64,000 bases of DNA, taken from Reticulascus tulasneorum (Eukaryota > Ascomycota > Sordariomycetes > Glomerellales > Reticulascaceae). The DNA is taken from positions 1,054,001 to 1,118,000 of the forward strand of contig LSAX01000010.1 in NCBI GenBank assembly GCA_001557505.1. Direction: 5' to 3'. The notes below the pieces were generated by a model. It ran no database searches. It worked only from the letters and a program-made list of their open reading frames with translations, and had not been told where the DNA came from. Numbering within the stretch: position 1 is the first letter of the stretch; each line of letters begins with the position of its first letter. The position numbers were made by a program, and so were the translations under genes. Shown one piece after another: positions 25,501 to 37,335 of this stretch.

Positions 25501-28500
25501 ACCGCCAACTACCTACGTGGTGCGCGGCGCGGGATGGAGCTAATGGGTTCGAACAAACTTGCCCGAAGGCCAACAACCATGCGCTGGTATTTGTATAACA
25601 GGTTGAAATAAGTTATTATCTGGACCTACCAAGGTTGGTGAGATATGTTCTCGCTATTGTTTTTTGGGCATCACCAGCCCTGCTCTTCGTGAAACATTTT
25701 CAAGAGTTGGTCGTTGCAGGTCGCAGAGTTCAGCAATATGCGGGACTACCTACTTATAGACGCCTCCATAAATTCAGCCATGGCTGAGGTCCTCAAGCGC
25801 GGCTGGATCCAATATGGTGAGCTTCCTATCTCAAACATCCCATCCTGCGCGTCTTCCAAAGCGACTCCAGGAAACTACGCCTGGGATTAAGTGTGAAAAA
25901 CAGGCACCGAAATGGAGACCAGCAGAAGCAGTGAAGTTTTCGGGTAGTATATCTTTCTCTGGGATGCCTAGTATAAAAGTCGCTGCGGAATGCAACCTCA
26001 CTTACCTCAGCTTCACCACTTACATCCTTTCCTACTAATACTACCTCAGATTGCTCGCCAGTCTCTCCTGGCCGTCCTAGCAATACTGACATTGTATCTA
26101 CAAATGAATGGCATGACATAAGCAAGCGCGGTCTCTTTTTTCTTTAGTTTTAGTGTGTCCATAACCTGAGGCGCGCTTCTTCGGCGACAATGCCGAACGA
26201 GACACGACAGAAGGTCCCTTGCTGGGGTCGGCCGCGTAGTCTGTAGTTCGCGAACCGCTTGCTGATGACAGTTCGTCCCGAGACCGAATGAGGGAGAGAA
26301 TATTTGTAAAGGGGGTAAAGAGAACAAGAAGAAGTCGAAGGATACGGGGTGGAAAGCTATGCCTTATAGATTTCTGGGAATGGCATGTTCAACTGCCCCG
26401 AGCAACCGTCAGATGATGAAGAGGAACGGGAAGACCTGTTGATATTGATGACTCCCGAGAGTAATACAAGGTCGTCGCGTTCGTCAGAGCCTCACTATCC
26501 CCAGTCCTCGGCCAGGGAAACGAAACATCACGCAAGCCGACTTAGTCATGATACGGACTTGCACGGGCAAGTCGGCACAGGTCATCAGTCCACCATTCTC
26601 GTGAACCGCCAGCTTGGGTCGTCTAGCGTACCTTAGTTGGGATGCACATGGGGGTGGCAAAATAGTCGGACTAGCAGAACTGCCTAGTGATTTCAGGACC
26701 CTCCCTTTGATGGGGGGGGGGGGGGAAGCTGATGTCCAGTTCTGATAACAGTCTTCATTTACAAGGGAGTGCCCAGTTAAACGAACCCAGTTGGTATTCG
26801 GAATAGACGAAGTCTCGTACCACTACGTAGTTGGTGCAGATGCCAATTCACGCATGCAAAGGGCGGGGGGGGGGGGAAAAGACGTCGAGGTGGGATTCGA
26901 CACTACCTGCCCCAACGAGTACCTGAGGTTGGCATCCTGCATGTCTCATCTCCCTCGACGGCGACGAAGAGGGGCCAAGAGATGCCATGTATCACGATTG
27001 CAAGAAGAAATGCGATTTTCACACCCGAGGATGCATCGTTACCAGCAAAACGCATTCTTACTCGTGCCTAACCTTGGTGCCTCGAGTTGCTAGTTAGTCG
27101 GCCAAAAGGTAAGGTAGTCCAATGAACAGCCAGATGCAGACAATGATGAATGAGTGAAAAGGGAACAAAACCGCAGAATCTCGCCAGACATCCCCCCATT
27201 CGGTATCAGCACCAGCTTGATACAATTCATCATGTCTGATCGTCCCCAGCAAATCAGCAACCCGGTCAGAGCCAGGGGACCCCAGCGCAGACCCTGGTCC
27301 TGATCCTGGAGGGGTGGGTCGGGAGGGATGCCCCCCATGATCCCAGCACCCGTCGCCATCTCATCTCATCAGCCCTTTTTTTCTCCTCTATCATTCCTCT
27401 ACTTTTCTTTCCCATGTCTTTTTCCCCGCTAGAGATGGCTGATCACCGGGCAGCGCACATCTCTCTACAAAGACGGTGGAAGATCAGTCTCGCCGAGCGA
27501 ATTCCATCTCTCAGTAGAGTCGCCCCGGTACGGTGGGAAATCTCTGGAGGCATCAGCTTGCTTGGCCACACCAACATCGCCCGACACACATTCTGTACGG
27601 TGATGGGAGAGAATCTGCATGTCTTGCTGATCAAAGCCCCTCCATGTGGCAGGCAATACCCTGGTCGGCTGGTCAAGGGAAAAGCAACGATTGGCTGGCC
27701 TCTCGGCAGCGTGGCACCTGGGTCTCGAACCAATCTGCTGTGCTTCGAGCAAACAAGCGGACCGTTTGGACTGACCAGGAAGACAAAGACGAGGAAAAGG
27801 GTTATTTCGTTCCGCGACGCGGATTTTGCAAGCTCTAGTGCGTCTGTCCTCTCCTGAAGACCAGAATGATAAATGACAGACTTGGGACGATACTCGCCAT
27901 CGCAATGAACAGCAGGGAGGCCGTCAGCCCCGCCTCTCGGGAAGATCCTCCAGACTTCCCTTCGCCGGTGAGTTTCAAACACAACCAAAGCCCCCAGTTG
28001 CGTTCTGGAAGGCATGAAGAAGAAGCACGAACCGCAATCTCCCAAGTTCGTGTCAGACAGAGAGACATAGCACGACAGACAGCTAGAGACGTTGCAATAG
28101 TAATTAAGAAGCACAATCCAGTCGCTCCCTGATCCAACCCGCCATGCCACAGAGGCACGCGCAGTAATACGGGGTATCTGGGGGGAGGGGGGTTATTTTT
28201 ATGTTGCGAGTTAAAGCGGCTCTCTCGCTCGCGCGACTTGCTCCTTTGGTACCTCGCAACAGTATGGTGAATCCATCGCCGGAATTTCCCTAAAAATACA
28301 ACCATTCCCGCGTATTTTTACTGTGTACATACGTCTACTGTTGCGGCGCAGCCTTTCGACGAATATTGGGAATAGTCAGTCCCCCTGTTTGGCAGCTGGC
28401 AAATGTGGAATATCGCCAAGTGGCCTCCGCGATTGGAAGGGAGAGGGGAGTTGTCAACGGGGGCTTGCAATAGCGTCAAGGATCGCCCCTTGCAAAAATC

Positions 28501-29673
28501 GAGACTCGACCACAAACTCCCAGGGGGGGGAATAGTGCGCCACTTCTCCAAGATTCTGTCGCTCCAGCTTGTGCCAGACCGCAAGGGTTCATCTTGGTGT
28601 GGCGTACGTCCACGACCACGCCGCACTCTCTTTTTCGTATGAGAATGCGCTGCACGTGCAGCGGTCGCATCTCGGTGGGCAGTCGGAACAATGGCGTTTT
28701 CCGAACGATGATCGTGATATTCGTTATCATTTTGTTTCTGAGTCTTCCCAGCGTGTCCGAGAGCTAGACCAGGAACAACAAAGTGGGAATATGACAATTC
28801 TCCCGCCGCATTTTGGCGAGATTTCAGAGACCCTGGAAATCACACATCACTGGCGTCTCGCTGGCGGGCGAGAAAGTGGAGAGGGCACAGATGGCGTCTG
28901 CAGGACATGGGCCTAGCTGGGGAGGCTACTACGAATACCACCCATCCATAATCCCAAATGATGGGTGAGAGGCGCCGGGTTGTGAGCCAAACGCTGGGAG
29001 GTAGAGCAGAAAGGAACAATCAAATGGTGTTCGACGAATCGAACATTCTGAATAGGCCATTTCTCTGGCGGCTATCGCAAGCAACTCAACCGCAACCACA
29101 ATAACATCGCTGTCTCCAGGCGCCCATGAAAATCGATTGCCGTTCGACGAGTCCCGCCCTACATTTTCTGGAGTGGTTTATCACTTTGGATCTGCGAAAG
29201 CCACAATGATGTCGTCCACTCCAGCTCCCTCGGAACTTCCCGCCTTGTCCTTCATAGTCTCGGCGAGAAAGGGAAACGTGTAAATTCGCACAGAGGCATG
29301 GAGAACTCGTGGTATCGTTCAAAGTACGAACTCTCTTGCGCCTGTGCAACTCTAAGTAGATATGATATTGCCCCGTCGACAAAAAAAAACTCTCCAGTCG
29401 TGTGACTCGCAATATGCATGGTGGTTCGACTCCAATATCAGCACTTGCGCTTTTGCACGCCGGTCTCTCCACCTTCCCCTTCCGCATGGACCACCCAGGA
29501 GACCCGCCGACCTGCGCTCACCTGGGCTCCCCCGCCTACTCACCGAGACTCCGGACTAAAATCGGCCAGAGCCGTTGCTGTTGACGACATGCGATAACGA
29601 TAGCAATCGGCACTTCCACAATCTGCCAATTGCTGCATCGTGATACCGCAACGTCTGTTTCAAGCTGTTCTAG

Positions 29674-31370
29674 ATGCAAGCAAGGAGCTTTCGATTCCAT
29701 AGCAGCTCCAGCTCGACCAAAGCTCTGACAGCAACCGCAGTGCTAGCATTCCCTCGCATCCAAGCTCGTTACTCCACCACAGCATTCAACATGGCCCCGC
29801 CAAAAGCAGCCCTCGACTTCATCGACTTTGTGAACGCTTCTCCCACACGTATGTACCCTCGTATCTCGTTCCTCATTTCCAGTTACCCTACAAGCTCCCC
29901 GTGTCACTCAAACGCAAGCTAATCGCCCTTGCAGCGTACCACGCCTGCCAAAGCGCTGCCGCCCGCCTCGAGAAAGCAGGCTTCACCAAGATCAAGGAAC
30001 GGGACCCGTGGTCCTCGACTCTCCGCCCAGGCGGCAAACACTACCTCACCCGCAATGGTTCGTCCATTGTCGCCTTCGCTATCGGAAAGAAATGGAAGCC
30101 CGGCAACCCTGTCGCCATGATCGGCGCCCACACCGATTCCCCTTGTCTGCGCATCAAGCCAGTTTCCAAGAAGTCCAACGTCGGCTTCCTGCAGGTCGGC
30201 GTCGAGACGTACGGCGGCGGCATCTGGCACAGCTGGTTCGATCGGGACCTGGGCATTGCGGGCCGCGTGCTGGTGAAGGATGCGGAGGGCCAGTTCGTGC
30301 AGAAACTGATCAAGATCGATAAGCCCCTTTTGCGGATCCCGACACTGGCCATTCATCTGGATCGAAGCTCGAGCTTTGATCCGAACAAGGAGGCGGAACT
30401 GTTCCCAATTGCGGGCCTGGCGTCCGCGGAACTGAACAAGGTTGGGAAAGGCGAAGAGACCAAGGAGGAGGACCTTAAGAGGGAGGGTGAAGAATCCGAC
30501 GAGGACTTCAAGCCCCTGAAGGACATGACCGAGCGTCACCACCCACATATAATGGACGTCATTGCCTCTCACGCCGGCGTCTCCCCCTCCGCAGTCGTTG
30601 ACTTCGAACTTGTCCTCTTCGACGTCCAGCCATCCTGCCTGGGCGGCCTCAACGACGAGTTCATCTTCTCTGCCCGCCTCGACAACCTCAACATGACCTA
30701 CTGCTCCATCATGGGCCTCATCGCCTCCGTCCGCGATGCCTCCAACCTCGACTCCGAAACCTGCATCCGCCTCGTCACTTGCTTCGACCACGAGGAAATC
30801 GGCTCCACCTCCGCACACGGTGCAAACTCGAACCTCCTCCCAGCCGTTCTCCGCCGTCTATCCGTCCTTCCCGCCAACAGGGACGCCGCCTCAGACCAGT
30901 CCTACGATCACGTCTCGGAAGATGTCGAGTCCACCGCCTACGAGCAGACCCTCGCCCGGTCGTTCCTCGTCTCCGCCGACATGGCCCACAGCGTCCACCC
31001 CAACTACGCGGGCAAATACGAGTCCTCCCATCAGCCCGCGATGAACGCCGGCACCGTCATCAAGGTCAACGCGAACCAGCGCTACGCCACGAACTCCCCC
31101 GGCATCGTTCTCCTCCAGGAGGCCGCTCGGTCCGCCGGCGTTCCCCTCCAACTCTTTGTCGTTCGCAACGATTCCCCCTGCGGAAGCACCATCGGGCCCA
31201 TGCTCAGCGCCAAGCTCGGTGTGCGGACGCTGGATCTGGGTAACCCCCAGCTGAGTATGCACAGTATTCGAGAGACGGGCGGAAGCAAGGACGTCGAGTT
31301 TGCCGTGCGATTGTTTGAGAGCTTTTACGAGAACTATGGGGAATTGGAGGCCAAGATTCTGGTGGACTAG
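29674..31370 (+). CDS. M18 aspartyl aminopeptidase (DNPEP/Ape family), possible dual-targeted form
   Basis: Two exons (29674-29848, 29935-31370; 86-nt intron) give 536 residues from the first ATG, or 497 from the ATG at 29791. The junction recreates the family signature NASPTPYHA. Metal and active-site motifs are present: GAHTDSP (His about 124), SARLDNL (Asp about 308), FDHEEIGS (Glu pair about 345-346) and DMAHSVHPNYAGKYE. The enzyme removes N-terminal Asp/Glu in a zinc-dependent dodecamer, in cytosol or vacuole in yeasts. The upstream 39 residues are rich in Arg, Ser and Ala with no acidic residue and contain RYSTT, like a mitochondrial presequence. The first ATG is in weak context (CTAGATGC) and the second is strong (CAACATGGC). 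A family-typical charged insert (EETKEEDLKREGEESDEDF) follows the first domain. Confidence 0.95.
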
Positions 31371-33849
31371 GAACCAGTAGATGCAGCGAGCTGCGATATG
31401 CATGAGCCAATATATAACGTTGCCACTTGGTTCCCTTTGCTTCGTTCGGTATTCGTCTTGCTACAATGTGGAATGAAATGCGCGCGTGTCTGTCAGTGAA
31501 TCTATCTCCCACACGTCCACGACCCGCGAAGTCCTACCTTGTGTTCTTGTCATTATCGTTTCCGACCCACCCCAGCCTATAATCCTTATTTCTGGCTCTT
31601 CTCGAAGCACAAAGAACCCAGAATGAGAGCCGAGCGGACAAAGAACCACGTCGCCAGGTACGAGGGTAACAAGGGTTCTTTCAGGTCTTTGAGGATAGTA
31701 GAGAACGCCCTCCTTCTCCGTGCCTGAACTTTGGTACCTACATACCTACCTAGGTAGGTCAATGACGGTCCTGTCATCGTCAGGCCTTCCTCACGAGACA
31801 AATATAGCGAGGACACAGTACCCGTTCTAGATGGTCCAGTGGTCGAGTTCCACGACATTCATGTTTCTCTCAGTTTGGGTTCGATCCGACCAGGGGTCGG
31901 TGGCTTTAATCTCCCAGGAATCCAGCGTTGGGATGTGTAATAGATAGCCAGGACATTCAAAAGAACGGTGTTGCCAGGCTCATAATTCTGCCACCAGCAC
32001 TAGGGGCAAAACAAAAACATATAAAAAAAATAACCCCCGCCAATCTCTAAGAGTCAAACTGTCCCTCAGTTACTTTTGAATGCTATTAGCACCCTATGCT
32101 CCAGCATGGCTAAGCGATCCTTTGTTATCATCATCGGGACAGTGCCGGATACTGATTGTATGGAATGTTCTGAGCTTATTTAGCATGATATAGACATCTT
32201 CCGTCCTATGAGGGAGCAGTACGGCAGATACGTCTGGCTGGGTGGGTGTTGCTTTCCTTCTGGACACTCTCGGGCGAGTGGGTGGTTCCTCCCCCGAGGG
32301 CGGCTCAAGGGCACAGCGGAACGGGGGGGTTCTTTTTAGACGGAATGCCGACGAGAACAGTGATGACAGTCAAGGTTCAGAGCGCGTCCCTCTGGGAATG
32401 CATAAAACTCTGATCCGGCAACTCTGAGTTCTCCTTTGACCAGGCATAGGCATAGTCTGTCTTGACAGCGTGGTATCCGACCTATAGTCGCCATGTTGAC
32501 AAATTTACTCTGGAGTCAGGGAAAACAAATCTGGCTCCTCAAAATGTAATCAACAACGATTCGGAAGGGCTCGGGAACAATAGGATTCATGATCGAGGAG
32601 TATATAAATTCCGAGAAGCCGCCGTACTCTTCATTTGCGTCTCCTGTTGTGCCACTGTGTGGGAACCACCCCAGCATCTCGGTGTTTGGGTCCTCTGGCC
32701 AAGGTCACGGGGATTGCCAGCAGGTAGTGCAGCATAGTCTCTCAAATAATTTGCAGAGATACATCATCTAGCTCACACAGCTTTAACGAACTTTAGAAGC
32801 ATGTGTAGACGTCTGCAGGTAGTGGTTGGGATTAATCAACTGCCGTTCAGACCTGCAACGCCAGAAACACCTCCCGTAAAGCAAATGTGTGCTTGAGTGC
32901 AGTCCATGCCCTCCTCATGAATACTCGGGAGATGTATTTATCCTTCTAGTGCTACCACCTCGTAGCTTGGTCGGCTCCATCACAGCGGATAGATGATGGC
33001 CTGAATGAGTGCAAGAGACTGCGGCAGACTCCTTATATTCCCGTCAAAATCAAATCAAAGCAAACCTGTCTATTCCCAAAGGTATTGTGCCAAAAGACTC
33101 CGAAGCCTGATACACAAGATCGACACAGCGCGTCTCGTAAGGAGATAAATATAAGCTGCGAAATTCAAAGGAGGAAAGAGCCAAGAATAGTGACCGAATA
33201 TGGACACGCAAAGTACCTTAATCAGGTAATGTAGCCTGCGGCACAAAGTAGCATATCATCAACGGTCTCGTGCCTTCCCATTCACGACTGCCCCCAAATA
33301 TGTGCCTTCAACGAGCTTGTTCAACGGATGACATCAAATCCTGAAAATACGTCAAATACTCTTATAGCAAGTGTCGAAACCATGCAAGGTGCAGCGTTCT
33401 ATGCTTCGTGACCTCCCCCCAATTTGGAAGAAGCTGCCTAGTGGGTTCAGCAAGGCAAGACAACAGATACCTTCTCATCGGTACGATATCAGATCAAATA
33501 TCCATTTCATATTCGAATATCCATTAGTAGGACCATATTATACGCTCTAGGTAGCCACGAAACTATCTCGATTTCTCTTCCTACCTTCAACCGGCCGCCT
33601 CTCAGTCAAGCACAACCTTCTTTTGGAGCATACCAAACTCGGCCAACAAACTGCAAAGAAACACCCCACCCTATCACGATCTCACACAAGAGCAGGGTAT
33701 TTGAAAAAACAGGTGCTTTAGATCGCGAACGCCACCGGGGTTCCTTCCCGCAGCAGATTCAGGGGCAAGAGGAAACTCGTTAGTCGCAGTTGAAGGATTC
33801 CCAACTGACAAAACTAGCAGTATCCATCAGGCTCAAAATAGGCCTCAAA
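31371..33849. other. Intergenic region, AT-richer than its surroundings
   Basis: No gene is seen. It holds a strong TACCTAGGTA-type palindrome near 31735-31760, a tRNA-like relic (31824-31891) and a long stretch (about 32000-33750) of lower GC with only short frames, which could be an old decayed repeat. The distal part is the presumed promoter of the small Cys-rich gene. Confidence 0.5.
31824..31891 (+). other. Degenerate tRNA-like relic
   Basis: An A-box-like TGGTCCAGTGGTCGAG (31832-31847) and a B-box GGTTCGATCC (31878-31887) are spaced as in a tRNA and resemble tRNA-Glu/Asp sequence. The anticodon, T and acceptor stems do not pair, so a functional tRNA is unlikely; a tRNA pseudogene is the best reading. 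Confidence 0.25.
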
Positions 33850-34194
33850 ATGTGCTGGACCGTCTGCTATAATTACAGCTGCGGCCATAGCGAATGTGTT
33901 GTCTACCGCTGCCCGGACCTTCCAGCCCACGACAGCCCTGCCTGCGATGACCGAGAGGTTCGCAACGGGTTCTGGCACACCAGTCTAAATGAACAATGCC
34001 ACGACTGTGAAGAGACATCACGAGCCCGAAGACGAGAACAAAGACGGCGAGACAGACAACAGCCCGCGCAGCAAGAACCTGAAGATCGGGGAACGAACGA
34101 CACGGTCCGGCCGCTCCAGACGAGCAAGCTGGCAAATATGGATGTCCAGGGATGGGACTTCACACCGTCAGAGGTCTTTCAGTTCGGGTTGTGA
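33850..34194 (+). CDS. Small Cys-rich conserved-looking fungal protein
   Basis: A single exon of 114 residues starts at the only plausible ATG; the frame is open further upstream but without ATG. The N-terminal half has a regular Cys/His pattern: MCWTVCYNYSCGH, then YRCPD, a further cysteine, then QCHDCEE (residues about 2-60). This looks like a small zinc-binding module of the 'CGH...C...C..C' type common in uncharacterised fungal proteins. The C-terminal half is highly charged, with an Arg/Glu/Gln stretch (RARRREQRRRDRQQ), and ends in a short hydrophobic segment (VQGWDFTPSEVFQFGL). There is no signal peptide, so it is probably cytosolic or nuclear. No function can be given; the composition differs clearly from the surrounding intergenic frames. 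Confidence 0.6.
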   Translation: MCWTVCYNYSCGHSECVVYRCPDLPAHDSPACDDREVRNGFWHTSLNEQCHDCEETSRARRREQRRRDRQQPAQQEPEDRGTNDTVRPLQTSKLANMDVQGWDFTPSEVFQFGL

Positions 34195-35257
34195 TATGAT
34201 ACGGGGTGGGAGTTGACAGTCAGGAGAAGTCAGCAAGACGTTCAGTTACCAACGGGGTAGAGTTGACGGATGCGATGGCCATCTCGGGAATTTATACAGT
34301 TGCACCGTTGCTTGCGGAACGAGGAATGCGTCGCTAGCGTATTTGAGCCTCATACTACGCATTCGTTGCACAATCAAAACTCAAACCTAGCCGCTCTGTG
34401 TCTAGGTGACAAATGAGACTTGCTTCCAAAGCACGAAACCGCTTCGACGGCCATGCGTGGAGCACAGGGACTAGGAACCATTGTACCAGAGGCAACATAT
34501 GGCCAGGACAGAGTAACGCAGCCTTCATTGACAGAAGCGGTAGGTGTTCAACCGAATCTCGACATCATGTCATATGCTGCTGTTTCTCCCTCCTAGAATA
34601 TCCAGTCGACCGAACTGAAGCGTGAAGTGCTAGGTACCTTGGGAGACACAGAGTTACGGCCGCCATTGGAAACAAATATTGGTTTTTGAGGCATCTCAAA
34701 TTGTATCCTTCCAAATGACTGAACCGTTAGGCTATTTCACCTACCTAAGCTCTAGCGGCGTGGCGAGCGTGCTTGCGAGTCGCAGCCGTTGCTTAGTCCA
34801 GACATCCCGCAAGAGGTGAAGTCAAAAAGAAACGAAAACGGAGGTCGCATATCTTGGCAGAACCCGAGCCGGCATTGGGGAAAATTTGGGGTAGCCTCGC
34901 AGATCCCGGAACCCCATGACAAGGATCAGCTCTAGCAAAAAAATCGTAGAAGAGGCGACGGCCCCATTGAACAAATGTGGCCTCGCTTCGCGCCTCTTCG
35001 TCATCAGACGACCTTACCAACTTTCTCCGTTTGCAGCACCTGAGCCACCACCCACACACCAGCCACCTGGCAACTTTCCATCCCCGCCCAACGATCCATA
35101 ACGAAATAAAGCAAGAAACATGGGCCATCAGTTCAGAAGCTAATCCGGAGCCTCGAGAACTAGAATCACAGTCGGAAAAAGAAAGAGGCAAAAGCTCTCA
35201 AAATAAGGGGACACTCGGCAAAGTAATCGAAGCCCACGCTCGCCTTCGCCCGCAACC
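34195..35257. other. Intergenic region and SEC12 promoter
   Basis: No gene is supported; frames on both strands are short and overlapping. The last about 150 bases are AG/CA-rich and lead into a strong start context (CAACCATGG) for SEC12. Confidence 0.6.
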
Positions 35258-37095
35258 ATGGCTTCCCAGATCCCCACCGCGACGCTCACGCTCGACTACC
35301 CCCTCTACGCCTGCGATTTCGACCCGCAGGATGCGAATCGCCTCGTCGTAGGCGGCGGCGGCGGCGCGGGGAGGAGTGGAGTTGGGAACAAGATTGTGAG
35401 TTCTTTTTCTATACAGACCTACCAGCGTCTCTTTGTGCTCGAGAGACTAACACGCCAGCGCAGACAGTCATCGACACCTCGACGAAGGATGAGCTCCGTG
35501 TTGCCGGTGAAATCTCCCTGAGCCGCGATGAAGACAATGTCACGACCCTGGCCGTCGGCCAGCGCAAGGGCAAGGCGACGTTCATCTACGCAGGCGTCAA
35601 CTCCAGCCCCGACGACCTCGCTAAAGGCAAGAACGAACACTTCCGAACCTTCAGCCTCGAGCAGTCCAAAGCCCGTGCCTCCGTCGGCGCATCCACCGCC
35701 TCCGCCCGCCTGACCGAGCTCGCGCGCTCGTCCATCCTAGCCACGCGTAACAAGGACACATACCAGCGCGTGCTGCGCCTGTCGCCCCCCTTCGGCGTCT
35801 CGCAGCTCGGCGCCGTGTCGACGGGTCTGGCAGACGGACACCAGGTCGCCGTGTTCGATGTCGCGCCCGGTGCGGCGGCGCCCAAGTCGAGGGGCACGCT
35901 GGACCTCGACCGGGAGGCAGTGGATTTGGATGTCTGGCAGGTCGGGGAGGATGCGTACCAGCTTGCGTATTGCGACCAGCACGACGTGTATGTTCTGAAC
36001 GTGAGCAAGGGGAGCTCGGAGGGCCCGCGGCTGGTATATAGCATGCCGCACGATCAGACGGGTGGCACGAGGCCGCGGCCAGAGTACCGGGCGATTCGTT
36101 ACCTGACGTCCGGGTTTCTCTTTACGGTCGCGAACCTGCCGAAACGAGGCGGCGTCGTCCTCTCGGGCATCAGGCTCCCAACTCAGGGGCAGGAAATGGG
36201 TCGCCTGGCCGTCACGCACAAACTCCCCAAAGCGGTCGCGTCCGCCACAGCCCTCGCGGTCCGGAATCTCAGCCCGCCCACCACGCCGGGCGCGAAAGCG
36301 GGCCACACGCAGTTCCTCGTCGCCGTTGCAGGCCATGACACCTCCATCTCGCTCTTCACGCTCGAGCACACCTCCCACGACAAGCTCGACCTGCTCTCCC
36401 AACTGCGCTCCGTCACCGTTCTCAAGGAAGTCCACCCGTTGCAGATCACCGGCCTCGCCCTCTCCACCTTCACCCCGCCGAAGACCACCGCCCGCGCTCA
36501 GTTCCTCAAGCTCACTAGCATCTCAATGGGCAACACGCTCGTCGTGCATTCCATCCCCCTCAAGAAGTTCATCGACAAGTCCGTGCCAATCCGCAAAGGC
36601 GGGCCGCCGAGACCGGTGCGATACGTCGTCGCTCTCAGCACTACCGAGATCCGCCTCCGGCCCGTCCTCGTGCTCACCACCTTCTTCATCGTCGTGCTGG
36701 CCCTCGTCGCCCAGATCCTCCTGGAAAGCAACGGCCTCTCCCGATCTCTCCTCTTCCCCCCTCGCAACGTGGTGCAAAACACGCCCAACGAGTTCCTGTC
36801 CACCCTGCTCGGCGACGTCAACGCCGCGCAGGGAGACAAGATAGTGCTCCGCGCGGATGCCGTTTCGCCGGTCACACCCGGCGCCGATGTGCCCGTCATC
36901 CAGGCGGACGTGCATGATGAGGAGGTCCATGGCCCGGCCGTGGCTTGGGATGATCTGAGCACCAAGGACCAGAAGATTTGGAAGCGGAAGCTGGTCGAAG
37001 CAGGGCATTGGGCGGAGGAGATGGGCGAGAATGTGTTCAAGGGGGTTTTGTTCGGTGAGATGGCTGGTGCCGTGGGACGGGCTGTTGCTGGGTAG
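35258..37095 (+). CDS. SEC12: Sec12, ER guanine-nucleotide exchange factor for Sar1
   Basis: Two exons (35258-35395, 35464-37095; 68-nt intron with an ACTAAC branch point) give 589 residues. The N-terminus begins the first WD40 blade (LDYPLYACDFDPQDANRLVVGGGGG) and carries the glycine-rich K-loop AGRSGVGNKI, the potassium-binding loop that inserts into Sar1 in yeast Sec12. Six to seven degenerate WD40 blades fill residues 1-430. A transmembrane helix follows (about 447-466: VLTTFFIVVLALVAQILL), then an ER-lumenal tail of about 120 residues. By family knowledge, Sec12 loads GTP on Sar1 to start COPII vesicle budding. The intron splits the K-loop region exactly after NKI and removing it restores the NKITVID strand. 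The gene is convergent with the aldehyde dehydrogenase, with about 240 bases between stops. Confidence 0.93.
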
Positions 37096-37335
37096 ATAGA
37101 GACATGGAGCGTGATTCACGGGATATGTGCATTGGAGGAGAGTCGGAAAACCTGTCCATAAAGCTGGCGAAACTAATGCCTTGTATTTTACTGCCACCAT
37201 CTGTAAACATCATTCTGGCCATTTAGTCTTGTTGATTCACTTCCCACCGGAATCTCATTGTTATAAAGAACTTGTCGGCCCAGACCGGCAAAGTTTGATA
37301 TTCATCCTCTGTCCCCTTCTGATAGTGCAGCTTTT

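Larger units (their letters stand above)
18309..29673. other. 11.4-kb gene-poor intergenic region
   Basis: No recognisable protein gene is found between MED15 and the aminopeptidase. The left part (18309-20000) is presumed MED15 leader and promoter with purine microsatellites. Beyond it lie many short frames, poly-C/G runs (24153-24167, 26712-26725, 26865-26876), TACCTAGGTA-type palindromes and one long open frame (21338-22549) of doubtful nature. A hydrophilic 83-codon frame at 26385-26636, rich in acidic residues, is another weak candidate. Long non-coding RNAs or unrecognised multi-exon genes remain possible. The last 100 bases are the leader of the aminopeptidase gene. Confidence 0.5.

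Noticed and set aside
27443..28150. 235-codon minus-strand frame in the gene-poor block
   Set aside because: No domain or signal peptide, mixed composition, and overlapping frames on the other strand; not enough to call a gene.
29919..30818. 299-codon minus-strand frame opposite the aminopeptidase
   Set aside because: Shadow frame; Gly/Val/Glu-rich complement of the M18 coding strand.
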